NCBI GenBank assembly: GCA_003353945.1
Contig: PIVM01000043.1
Coordinates: 1-35,457 of the forward strand
Source of the DNA: Gammaproteobacteria bacterium
Lineage (GTDB): Bacteria > Pseudomonadota > Gammaproteobacteria > Pseudomonadales > PIVM01
DNA length: 35,457 bases
Reading direction: 5' to 3'
Each line of letters starts with the position of its first letter. The stretch's first letter is position 1. The notes beneath the pieces were generated by a model. That model was given only the letters and a program-made list of their open reading frames with translations. It had not been told where the DNA came from and made no database searches. Positions 7,556-15,729 of this stretch are shown here, one piece after another. The translations under genes and the position numbers were made by a program.

Positions 7556-8827
7556 ATGAAAAGGCGGTATTTTCTGGCGGGTGCTGCGGCTTTGGGTGCT
7601 GGTACATTGCTTGGATTTAAGCCGGGTGAGCGCGGAGAAAATTATACAGCGTATTTTCAGACACTGAATAGCGAATTGCGTGAAAAGGGACCTTATCGCC
7701 CCAGCCTGATTATTGACCTTGATCAGTTGCAAAAAAACATTGCGGCTTTACAAAAATTAGTTCGCCCCGGTGTTGATTACCGGATTGTTGTCAAATCCCT
7801 TCCCTGTCCCAAGTTGTTGGGTCATATCATGACGGTAGCGAAGACCAACAAACTGATGGTTTTCCACCAGCCGTTTCTAAATCATGTTGCTGAACACTTT
7901 CCGAGTGCGGATGTTTTAATGGGTAAGCCTATGCCTGTTAAAGCGGCTGGAAAGTTTTATCAGCAATTCGATGGTCGTTCCGGTTTTGATCCTTCCCGTC
8001 AGTTACAGTGGCTGATTGATACACCTGAACGTTTGCAACAGTATCAACAAATGGCACGCCACTTGGAAGTCAAGCTTCGTGTCAATATAGAGCTTGATGT
8101 TGGCCTGCACAGAGGGGGGCTGCAGTCGCCAGATGTGTTGAGGGACTTGTTGAAAACGATTGAAACAGATGCCGATCACCTGAGTTTTGCCGGTTTGATG
8201 GGCTATGATCCCCATGTTGTAAAAATCCCGACGTTGCTGAAAAGTAGAGATGAGGCCTTTGCAGAATCTCAAAAAATTTACAAGGCCTATATTGATTTGC
8301 TCGAAAAGGAGTTCCCCAATATCAATGTGGATAGTTTGTGCCTTAACGGTGCTGGCAGTCCGACCATTGCCTTGCATGCACGGGGCAGCTTGATTAATGA
8401 TATTGCTGCGGGTTCCTGCCTTGTAAAACCGACCGATTTTGATATTGATACACTGGAAGATTTTATGCCAGCGGCATTTATAGCAACTCCCGTGCTGAAA
8501 AAAATGCACAATACGCGGCTGCCGGGAGCCGAAGCTTTTAGCACGGTATTTAGCGCCTTGGATCCTAATCAGCAGCAGACTTTTTTCATTTATGGCGGTA
8601 AATGGATGGCGGACTACGAGTCACCAACGGGTTTGCAGAATAACAATTTGTACGGTGACAGTACTAATCAGCAAATGATCAACGGATCAGGCAGTATTGA
8701 TTTATCAGTGGATGATTTTGTTTTTCTCAGGCCACATCAAAGTGAATTTGTTTTCTTGCAGTTTGGTGATCTGCTGGCGGTACGCGATGGGCGTGTTGTA
8801 GATCACTGGCCAATTCTAAGATCTTGA
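7556..8827 (+). CDS. Tat-exported alanine racemase-fold PLP enzyme (DSD1-like)
   Basis: A 423-residue fold-type III PLP protein related to D-threonine aldolase / D-threo-3-hydroxyaspartate dehydratase (DSD1 group). Seen: a Tat-type signal 'MKRRYFLAGAAALGAGTLLG' (1-20); 'YRPSLIIDLDQLQKNI' leading into the barrel; 'YRIVVKSLP' with K80 as the likely PLP lysine; 'IELDVGLHRGG' (178-188); 'LNGAGSPT' (263-270); and a C-terminal 'FGDLLAVRDGRVVDHWPI' strand typical of the group. The metal-binding HxC motif of zinc-dependent DSD1 enzymes is not present: the corresponding stretch reads 'LRPHQSEFVF' (391-400). GAGGTA immediately precedes the ATG. The gene follows the FAD oxidase in the same direction. 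The activity may be a racemase, aldolase or dehydratase on an amino acid, and a periplasmic PLP enzyme of this fold is uncommon. Confidence 0.75.
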   Translation: MKRRYFLAGAAALGAGTLLGFKPGERGENYTAYFQTLNSELREKGPYRPSLIIDLDQLQKNIAALQKLVRPGVDYRIVVKSLPCPKLLGHIMTVAKTNKLMVFHQPFLNHVAEHFPSADVLMGKPMPVKAAGKFYQQFDGRSGFDPSRQLQWLIDTPERLQQYQQMARHLEVKLRVNIELDVGLHRGGLQSPDVLRDLLKTIETDADHLSFAGLMGYDPHVVKIPTLLKSRDEAFAESQKIYKAYIDLLEKEFPNINVDSLCLNGAGSPTIALHARGSLINDIAAGSCLVKPTDFDIDTLEDFMPAAFIATPVLKKMHNTRLPGAEAFSTVFSALDPNQQQTFFIYGGKWMADYESPTGLQNNNLYGDSTNQQMINGSGSIDLSVDDFVFLRPHQSEFVFLQFGDLLAVRDGRVVDHWPILRS

Positions 8828-9023
8828 TGCAGATTGCTTTGTTGTGGGTGATATGGATACCTTGCAAGCTATCGACGGAGAGATGCAGTTTCTAAGTGGA
8901 CTGGCACATGCCGGGAAAATAGCACAAGGTTTGTTTATTGCACAGAAGGTTTGATTTTAAATAGACCGGAATAGATTTCGGTGTAAGTGAGTTGCTCTGA
9001 TTTGTTAAGGTTGTCCACAGCGC

Positions 9024-10769
9024 TTAGATCCTAAACTGCTGAATCACTGTATCCATTGTATTAACCAACTGGCTAAGTTTGACGCCAATATCAGAAGTTT
9101 GCTTCGCATCTTCAGCACACGTATCTGCGACATCAGAAATATTGGCGATATTTCTAGAAATCTCATTTACAACAGTTTCCTGCTCCCTCACTGCAGTGGC
9201 CATATGTGCATTCATTTGCGTGATGCCTTCTACTGCTCCAGTAATAGCATTCAGTGCTTCACTGGTTGATGCTGCCTGCTCGACACCTTTTTGCGCGTAG
9301 CGACTGCCAATCTCCATTACCTCCACAGCATGAATGGAGCCTTTTTGTAATGACTCAATCATTTCCTGAATTGACAGCGTCGATTGTTGGGTCCGACTAG
9401 CCAGTGTTCTTACCTCATCGGCTACCACAGCAAACCCTCGTCCCTGTTCGCCGGCCCTGGCAGCCTCAATAGCAGCGTTGAGCGCCAATAAATTTGTTTG
9501 TTCGGCAATACTTTGTATCACATCGATAACGCCCGTGATATTGGTGGTATTGACTTCAAGGTCACGGATGACGCTACTTACCGACTCTACTTCCTTTGCA
9601 ACCAAGTTAATCGTTTCAATCGTTTGTTCGACGATCTTTTGGCCACTTTGTGCATATTCATTTGTGGCCTGGGCATCCTTAGATGTTTTTTCCGCATTTT
9701 GTGCCATCTCAAGAACTGTTGAAGAAAGCTCAGTCACTGCACTGGCCACCTGTTCAGTATCCAAATTCTGCTTTTGAGCTCCCTGGCTGGTTGCCTGCGC
9801 GGTTGCACTAACCTGATTCACTGCAACAGATACGCTGCACACAGCCTCTCTGACACCTAGCATCGCTGCTTGCAGTTTTTCTAGAAAACCATTTAAAGAA
9901 TGCCCTACAGCCCCGATTTCATTGTTACCAAAATCCGGCAGGCGATAAGTTAAATCGCCGTCTCCGGCACGTAATTCTTCTGCGGCTTTGTGCATAATTC
10001 TTAAGGGGTTGATAACAACGCGCTGCAACAGTATTACGACAATAGCAATAGTCGTAATACTCATACAGATGGACGCGATAATTGTCACTGCTTTCACGGT
10101 CCCTGCAATGCTCTGTTTTAATACTGAGACCTGATCTTCAGTTTTGCTAATAGCCTGTTTAGTTGTAGAATTGACGGTATTCAACATTTTGGTAAATGTA
10201 GCATCTTCTGCGGCCAGCATTTCTGCTAGTCTCTCACGGGTGAACAGCATTTCGACCGATACAAAACCGAAATCGCTGGCAACCTCCGTCTTAAAGCTCT
10301 TTGTATTCGTGTAATCGATGTTACCGAAATGTTGCCAATCGCTACCCTTGGCTGATTTCACCCTCAGTCCACTTAAACTGGGATTGTCGGACAAGGTTTG
10401 TTTTGCTTTGTCTATTACACCCTGCTCATTGAAGGTTTCAACCATGGGGAGTATTGATGTTGCAAATAACTCGACGGTAGCGGTTTTTTCCCGAGCAAAA
10501 GCTTCTTCCGCTCGTGCAAGGGATACTTGTTTTTGAGTTTCAAGAATTGTTTTCAGCTCGCTACTGATGTTTTCCATGCTCCGTTCCAGGTTAGGCGTCA
10601 GCTCATCAGCAAATTTCTCTGTGACAACAACGTTAATCTGATTGGGAAGCACTACAGACATGACGCCAAAACCAACAACTGAAAACAGCAGAAAAAACCC
10701 AACAAATATGTTCTTTACACTACCCAACCGCAACATAATGCTGCTGCTTGGAATTTTTTTTTCAGTCAT
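9024..10769 (-). CDS. methyl-accepting chemotaxis protein
   Basis: A transmembrane chemoreceptor of 581 residues from the chosen start. Seen: a short cytoplasmic N-terminus, TM1 (about 15-38), a periplasmic helical sensor of about 180 residues without a recognisable Cache signature, TM2 (about 220-243), a HAMP domain ('[20 protein letters not shown]'), and a signalling domain containing the conserved hairpin tip '[20 protein letters not shown]'. Glu/Gln-rich methylation helices lie on both sides. The frame opens five codons earlier at 10784, but the ATG at 10769 has GGGTTGAG before it and is preferred. The gene is monocistronic and divergent from an orphan PhnD-like binding protein, which could be its ligand-loaded partner. 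It signals to CheA/CheW encoded elsewhere. Confidence 0.88.
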   Translation of the reverse strand: MTEKKIPSSSIMLRLGSVKNIFVGFFLLFSVVGFGVMSVVLPNQINVVVTEKFADELTPNLERSMENISSELKTILETQKQVSLARAEEAFAREKTATVELFATSILPMVETFNEQGVIDKAKQTLSDNPSLSGLRVKSAKGSDWQHFGNIDYTNTKSFKTEVASDFGFVSVEMLFTRERLAEMLAAEDATFTKMLNTVNSTTKQAISKTEDQVSVLKQSIAGTVKAVTIIASICMSITTIAIVVILLQRVVINPLRIMHKAAEELRAGDGDLTYRLPDFGNNEIGAVGHSLNGFLEKLQAAMLGVREAVCSVSVAVNQVSATAQATSQGAQKQNLDTEQVASAVTELSSTVLEMAQNAEKTSKDAQATNEYAQSGQKIVEQTIETINLVAKEVESVSSVIRDLEVNTTNITGVIDVIQSIAEQTNLLALNAAIEAARAGEQGRGFAVVADEVRTLASRTQQSTLSIQEMIESLQKGSIHAVEVMEIGSRYAQKGVEQAASTSEALNAITGAVEGITQMNAHMATAVREQETVVNEISRNIANISDVADTCAEDAKQTSDIGVKLSQLVNTMDTVIQQFRI

Positions 10770-11230
10770 AAGCTCAACCCGCATAGTTCGACATCATTAC
10801 GTATGAAACTGTGCGCACATTATTGAGAATAATTGGTATCGAAGGTTGAGCCTTCCGTGGAGTGAGCGCCTATGCTTACTCAGTCGAACTGCCTGCCAAA
10901 GAGAAATTTTATGTCGTGTAAATCTACACAGAACACGATTTCCTTACTTTGTACAAAATCGGCTGAATTAGTAGCAAGATGCTTTTTTCAATACACGCTT
11001 TATGTGCGCAATAAACACATTTACTTTATTGTTAACACGGTTTATACATCATAACATTTTAATGGTTTAATAAATCTGATTGCTAGTCCACTCTATATAT
11101 AGGTCAATATGGCTGTTGCCGCAAGTAAACCAATCGTAACCGCCAGAAGGTAGTGGCTATTGAAAAATATCAGTATTTTTACTACTTTTATTTCGACTCC
11201 AAAATAAATCCTAGTGAGGATAATAATTGA
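10770..11230. other. divergent intergenic region, chemoreceptor / PhnD-like protein
   Basis: About 460 bases without a convincing gene. On the plus strand, TTGTTA (11029-11034) and TAACAT (11052-11057) are 17 bp apart and could be a weak sigma-70 promoter for the PhnD-like gene, giving a leader of about 170 bases. GAGGA lies about ten bases before that gene's ATG. A 60-codon frame at 10872-11054 has no protein-like character and was rejected. Confidence 0.4.
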
Positions 11231-12028
11231 ATGAAGAAATTAATAGCCACCTTTGCATTAACATTATTTTTTTGCGTATCTTCAGCCTATGCGGAAACAA
11301 TTAACCTTTGGTTTGCTCCTGGTTGGAAATCAAAAGCTGTTCAGGCAAAAGAAATCGCTTCGAATATTAGCACTTCCTCTGGCCTTGATATAAAACCCAG
11401 GATTGCTAGAAGTTATCCGGAAATTTTAACTGAGTTCAGTAGTGGAAAAGCGGCATTAGTGTATGTGGGTTCTTTTGTGCAGGCGATTATCAATGCGAGA
11501 GGCCTAGGCACACCGTTAGTACAAGCGATTACCGGTAAAGAATTCTATTCCGGCATACTCATCTATCCTACCGGCGAAGATCCTGCCAGCATCTTGAAGA
11601 ACCACCCTAGGAAAATCGCCTATGCCATTGGTGCCTCTTCCGGGGAGTCAAGTGCTAAGGCGGCTACTGCTGGTTTAGCTCGTATGGGTGTTGCCAACCA
11701 CGGTGCCGCTGCAAATGCTGTCAAAGCCCGTAAAGCAAAAGCGGCAGTAGTTAAAAACTGGTGGTGGGAAGCCAACAAGGATAAATACAGAGGAGTGCTG
11801 GAATCATACAGAATGCCGGGCATCACTATTGAAAAGAACAGTGATAATGTCTTGACTGCCTCCAAGGGAATCAGTGTAGCTGACGCAAAGAAGATTACCG
11901 CATCGACCATTGCCGCGAAGGATAAGTTCAAGGCTAAAGACATGGTACCCTTCGATGAAAAAAATATTGCCTTTAGTTTGGAGTTGATGAAGAAAGGTGG
12001 AATTGATCCTCAAAACTATACTTGGTGA
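11231..12028 (+). CDS. orphan PhnD-like periplasmic substrate-binding protein
   Basis: A 265-residue secreted protein with the fold of phosphate/phosphite/phosphonate binding proteins (PhnD family). Seen: signal peptide 'MKKLIATFALTLFFCVSSAYA' (1-21, cleavage after AYA); 'LWFAPGWKSKAVQAKEIA' at the first lobe; 'FSSGKAALVYVGSFVQAIINARGLGTPLVQAI' (about 65-96); 'ASSGESSAKAA' (about 138-148), a typical anion-binding loop; and 'KAAVVKNWWWEANKDKYRG' in the second lobe. No ABC permease or ATPase gene is adjacent, so it is either paired with a distant transporter or used for sensing, for example with the divergent chemoreceptor (inference). The ligand is unknown. It is unlike the PhnD-like protein at 30660 in length and detail. 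Confidence 0.7.
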   Translation: MKKLIATFALTLFFCVSSAYAETINLWFAPGWKSKAVQAKEIASNISTSSGLDIKPRIARSYPEILTEFSSGKAALVYVGSFVQAIINARGLGTPLVQAITGKEFYSGILIYPTGEDPASILKNHPRKIAYAIGASSGESSAKAATAGLARMGVANHGAAANAVKARKAKAAVVKNWWWEANKDKYRGVLESYRMPGITIEKNSDNVLTASKGISVADAKKITASTIAAKDKFKAKDMVPFDEKNIAFSLELMKKGGIDPQNYTW

Positions 12029-12344
12029 TAGCACTGCATAGAAATCAAGTTGTGGTAGCTATCCATATATCATATAAGCGATATATTCTAAGTATTCCAA
12101 AAGCCTGGCGAGGACGATTCTTTTCATTATTACTGTAATCATTACAATGTAACAACTATTGCATTTTAGACTCTATTTTGAGTATAAGACGCCTAACGGC
12201 ATGGATTATGCGGCCTATGTGATGAAAATGTGCGGTAAGATATTGAATCGTTTCTTTCGAGGTGGCTTTTCAGACGACAGCGTCAAATGCTGTAACGCAC
12301 GTATATAACGCATCAAGCAATGACAAAGCGAAAAGGATTTGAGG
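12029..12344. other. intergenic region upstream of the glutamate synthase-domain gene
   Basis: About 316 bases with no gene. The only marked structure is the palindrome TGTAAT-C-ATTACA (12134-12146). No clear terminator T-run follows the PhnD-like gene. Confidence 0.5.
12134..12146. promoter_or_regulatory. 13-bp palindrome, candidate operator
   Basis: TGTAAT-C-ATTACA is perfectly symmetrical around one base and lies about 200 bp before the glutamate synthase-domain gene in AT-rich DNA. Its role is inferred only. Confidence 0.3.
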
Positions 12345-13976
12345 ATGAGAAAGATATTTGTGGGATATTCCGTATGGTCTCTGATCTTGATTGGCGTTAT
12401 TAGTCTGTTTTGGTCGACAATCGGGTGGGTTCTGCTGATCGTTGTTCCTGCCGTCTTCGTCGGCCTCTACGATTTAATGCAAACCAAGCATTCGATCTGG
12501 CGCAATTTCCCATTGTTTGGCCGCGGGCGTTGGGTGATGGAGTTTATCCGGCCCTTTATTCGCCAGTATCTCATTGAGTCCGATACGGATGGTACACCGA
12601 TAAACCGCATGTTCCGTTCGGTCGTTTATCAGCGAGCGAAGGGCGCTCCGGATACGGTGCCTTTCGGCACCAAGGTCGATACTTACCGCATCGGCTATGA
12701 GTGGATTGGCCATTCCATGTCAGCGCTGCACGTTAGTGAAGTGGAATCTAATCCTAGAATTGTTGTCGGTGGTCCAGCTTGTAAACGCCCCTACAGTGCC
12801 AGTCTTTTCAATATTTCGGCGATGAGTTTTGGTGCCTTAAGTAAGAACGCGATTATGGCACTTAATCTCGGCGCCAAAATGGGTGGTTTTGCTCACAATA
12901 CTGGGGAGGGAGGTATTAGCCCTTATCATCTTCGTCATGGTGGTGATTTAATTTGGCAGATAGGCACTGGCTATTTTGGTTGCAGAAATGCAGATGGTGC
13001 TTTTTGTGCGGATTCGTTCCAGAAAAAATCCATGCAAGAGAGTGTAAAAATGATAGAAATTAAACTCTCACAAGGTGCCAAACCGGGGCATGGCGGTATC
13101 CTTCCAGCCAATAAAAATACGATCGAGATTGCCAGAATTCGAGATGTTGAACCACATACTTTAGTCGACTCCCCTCCAAGCCACAGTGCTTTTTCTTCAC
13201 CTATTGAAATGATGCTTTTTATTCAGGCATTGCGTGAGCTATCCGGTGGTAAGCCAATTGGTGTCAAATTGTCAGTGGGTCGACGTAGTGAATTTGTTGC
13301 GCTTTGTAAAGCTATGATTGAGACAGGTGTTCAACCCGATTTTATTACTGTAGATGGCGGGGAGGGGGGCACTGGTGCTGCGCCCCTTGAATATGCAAAT
13401 TCCATTGGCATGCCTTTACGAGATGCACTGGCGTTTGTTTGCGATTGTTTAATGGGATTTGATCTAAAGAAGGATATTAGGGTCATTGCGTCTGGAAAAG
13501 TGTTGACTGGATTTCATTTGATCAAGAACTTCAGCTTAGGCGCCGATATGTGCTATAGCGCCAGAGGAATGATGATGGCATTAGGCTGTGTTCAATCTTT
13601 GTTGTGTAATACCAATCGCTGTCCGACCGGTGTTGCCACCCAAGATCCGGGTTTAACTGCAGGTCTGGTTGTTGCCGATAAAGCGCAACGGGTTGCCAGT
13701 TTTCATGGTGAAACAATTATGGCGGTTATGGATATTCTCTCATCAGCCGGTTTAAACAGTGTCCATCAACTCAATCGAACACATATATTTCGTCGCGTCA
13801 GTCAGGAAAAAATTCTGCGCTACGATGAGGTATTTCCCTACTTAACAATAGCTAGCTTATTGAGTGAACCTTATCCGGCGTGTTTTGAGCAGGAAATGAG
13901 AGAATCCTGTGCGACTAGTTTCAGACCAGGAGCCTGCCTAGCTATTCATGATTCAGGATTAAGGCTGATGGTTTAG
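12345..13976 (+). CDS. membrane-anchored FMN-binding glutamate synthase-domain protein
   Basis: A 543-residue protein with the FMN-binding central domain of glutamate synthase (GltB type) but no glutamine amidotransferase domain and no C-terminal GXGXG domain. Seen: two hydrophobic segments at about 8-24 and 27-45; the FMN barrel from about 140, including 'ISAMSFGALSKNAI' (157-170), 'HNTGEGGISPYH' (184-195), 'AKPGHGGILP' (245-254) and 'DGGEGGTGAAP' (337-347); and the [3Fe-4S] motif C415-x5-C421-x4-C426 in 'CVQSLLCNTNRCPTGVATQ'. Stand-alone proteins of this type are widespread and their reaction is poorly defined. The frame opens at a TTG at 12339, but the ATG at 12345 is better placed behind AAAGGA. 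The gene ends at a hairpin shared with the convergent permease-like gene. Confidence 0.82.
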   Translation: MRKIFVGYSVWSLILIGVISLFWSTIGWVLLIVVPAVFVGLYDLMQTKHSIWRNFPLFGRGRWVMEFIRPFIRQYLIESDTDGTPINRMFRSVVYQRAKGAPDTVPFGTKVDTYRIGYEWIGHSMSALHVSEVESNPRIVVGGPACKRPYSASLFNISAMSFGALSKNAIMALNLGAKMGGFAHNTGEGGISPYHLRHGGDLIWQIGTGYFGCRNADGAFCADSFQKKSMQESVKMIEIKLSQGAKPGHGGILPANKNTIEIARIRDVEPHTLVDSPPSHSAFSSPIEMMLFIQALRELSGGKPIGVKLSVGRRSEFVALCKAMIETGVQPDFITVDGGEGGTGAAPLEYANSIGMPLRDALAFVCDCLMGFDLKKDIRVIASGKVLTGFHLIKNFSLGADMCYSARGMMMALGCVQSLLCNTNRCPTGVATQDPGLTAGLVVADKAQRVASFHGETIMAVMDILSSAGLNSVHQLNRTHIFRRVSQEKILRYDEVFPYLTIASLLSEPYPACFEQEMRESCATSFRPGACLAIHDSGLRLMV

Positions 13977-13990
13977 ACAAAATGTACTTA

Positions 13991-14024
13991 AGGGCCGCGG
14001 AAAAAATAAATTTTCCGAGGCCCT
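13991..14024. terminator. bidirectional terminator hairpin between convergent genes
   Basis: Arms 13991-14004 and 14011-14024 form a 14-bp stem with one mismatch (AGGGCCGCGGAAAA against TTTTCCGAGGCCCT) around a 6-base AT loop. The inner A/T tracts make it work in either direction. Its right arm overlaps the stop codon of the minus-strand permease-like gene. Confidence 0.75.
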
Positions 14025-15285
14025 AACTATCCAGCCACCAAAAAATACAGCCACATAGCATAGCCATCCGCAAACTGTAGCCAATATTCAACCTCACCAA
14101 CCGTCGGCCACTGACGTTGTATCGGCTTTTTAAAGCCAGGCCTATGCCAGAAAAAGGGCTTGAAATAGGTCCCAATGCCCAGGCAGACAAAAACATCAGA
14201 GCCAGTAACAATGGATCGGGTTCTATGGGTGCCAGCAAAGTGGAGAGTGCTGCAATTGAAATAACCGGATGAACACCGATTGCGGCGAAGAGAATCATTA
14301 TCACGAGTAGAACGGTGGCGGCAAGTGCATCAAATTGCGTAAAGGGCAGGACAATATTTTCGCTATTAATCACGCTGCTCAAACCTGCACCCATTACACC
14401 AGCACTCAGAAAGAGAGATAGTTCCTGACGTGATTGCGGTAACCTATCGCGAATATGCAACACGATGCGATGACGTTGCCGGCGCTGCCAGACCAGCATT
14501 AGCAGACTCAGTAGAGGAGCCAATAAGGTGATCAGGCCAACAACAGAGGCATCGGGAAAATAAAAACGGCCGATGATAATAAGCAAGGCCAGCGCGCCCG
14601 GTAGCCAGAGACTGTGCAGCTGTATGGGGTAACCGACAAAGTTTTTTGCATCGTGTCGCAAATCCCACAGTGTCAGACAGGCCCCCAGCAATGCCATGCA
14701 TACCCCAGGCAGGACTATCGACTCCCAGCGTGCGCCGGGAGCATAAGTTAAGGCAACGGCCATGGCGATAAAAAATGGCGACCAGAAAGCAGCGTTGGCA
14801 AAGCTGCGACTAATGGCTCGTAGTTGGCTGTTTTGCAAAGGGCCGTTTTGTTGTTGCAGTCTGTCGGCGGTAAGGATGACCATGGAAAAATTAATCACTG
14901 CGGCAAACAGATTCATTCCCAGTACGGTTGACGCCAATGCCCGCCAGCCTTTTGGCAATGCTTGTGACGGATCGCCCTGATCAGCGACAAGACTGAGAAA
15001 GCTAATAGCAATCAGCATGCTCAAAATGGGCGCGTTAGCCGTGAGTGCCCAGTGCCAGTCTGGAGTGTAGCCGCGATGCAAACCCCATAAGATGCCAGTG
15101 ATACCCACCGTCGCCAGTGCAAGCGCCTGTTTTTTACTGGCATTGGCTAGTTGTGGCCAAAGCAGTATAGTTGCCAGCCAAAAACACAGCCCAGTCCACA
15201 GGTAATCAGTGGTCAGACCAAACAGCTTTAGGTCCGAAAGGACCAGAGCCAAGGTCATAAAGCCGCCAGCTATCCATGCAATCAT
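14023..15285 (-). CDS. polytopic inner-membrane protein, permease-like
   Basis: A 420-residue, very hydrophobic protein with about 11-12 predicted membrane helices. Seen: short loops, a longer charged loop 'RQRHRIVLHIRDRLPQSRQ' near the middle, and a C-terminal half with two features usual in ion-transporter superfamily permeases. These are 'GVMGAGLSSVINSENIVLPF' and 'GVHPVISIAALSTLLAPIEPDPLLLALMFLSAWALGPISSPFSGIGLAL', where the small-residue and proline breaks resemble the discontinuous helices of that group. This fits an organic-anion or ion permease, but no substrate can be named and the family call is tentative. The ATG has AAGAGAG about nine bases upstream. The gene stands alone. Confidence 0.6.
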   Translation of the reverse strand: MIAWIAGGFMTLALVLSDLKLFGLTTDYLWTGLCFWLATILLWPQLANASKKQALALATVGITGILWGLHRGYTPDWHWALTANAPILSMLIAISFLSLVADQGDPSQALPKGWRALASTVLGMNLFAAVINFSMVILTADRLQQQNGPLQNSQLRAISRSFANAAFWSPFFIAMAVALTYAPGARWESIVLPGVCMALLGACLTLWDLRHDAKNFVGYPIQLHSLWLPGALALLIIIGRFYFPDASVVGLITLLAPLLSLLMLVWQRRQRHRIVLHIRDRLPQSRQELSLFLSAGVMGAGLSSVINSENIVLPFTQFDALAATVLLVIMILFAAIGVHPVISIAALSTLLAPIEPDPLLLALMFLSAWALGPISSPFSGIGLALKSRYNVSGRRLVRLNIGYSLRMAMLCGCIFWWLDS

Positions 15286-15729
15286 TCAATGACTCTCTTG
15301 CATAATGATGGAATTGCTTTGCAATGTTGAATTGTCATGCGGGTTTGTTGCTTGGGTTATTTCTTTCCAGACCCTTAGCTTGATGATGCTGAAAACAGTC
15401 ATTTCGGCTCTTGTTGTCAGAATCAGACTGTTTCTTTGCGAGGCGTATTCTGACATAAGCCAGACTAGACTGATATAGCTCATTGTTCATTGGGCATTGT
15501 GGCCAGAGAACGTTTACACATTGACCGTAGGGGGCAAAATTTGTCATGCTAGCGCCTCGCTGCTCCGTTGCCCTTGACTGAAGCGTAACCGGAAATTCTC
15601 CTCAATTAAAAAACAATAAGAAGGATGAATCGGGCATCAATGTTGGGTATGAAGCGATTGAACGAAACATGAATCGACACCAATCGGAGCGAAGAACATA
15701 TCGCTTATTAACTGAAAGGAAAATGAAAC
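15286..15729. other. intergenic region upstream of the acyl-CoA synthetase gene
   Basis: About 444 bases separate the divergent permease-like and acyl-CoA synthetase genes. Minus-strand frames of 65 and 70 codons overlap one another here and show no recognisable features, so no gene is called. AAAGGA lies about ten bases before the synthetase ATG. No strong promoter or palindrome was seen. Confidence 0.5.

Noticed and set aside
8844-8954. Short open frame after the PLP enzyme gene encoding a peptide beginning MDTLQAIDGEMQFLSG
   Set aside because: It is about 33 codons from its ATG, without a ribosome-binding site or recognisable family. It may be chance or a gene remnant, and the evidence is too thin to call it.
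10872-11054. 60-codon ORF in the chemoreceptor / PhnD-like intergenic region
   Set aside because: No ribosome-binding site, no protein-like pattern and AT-rich promoter-type DNA.
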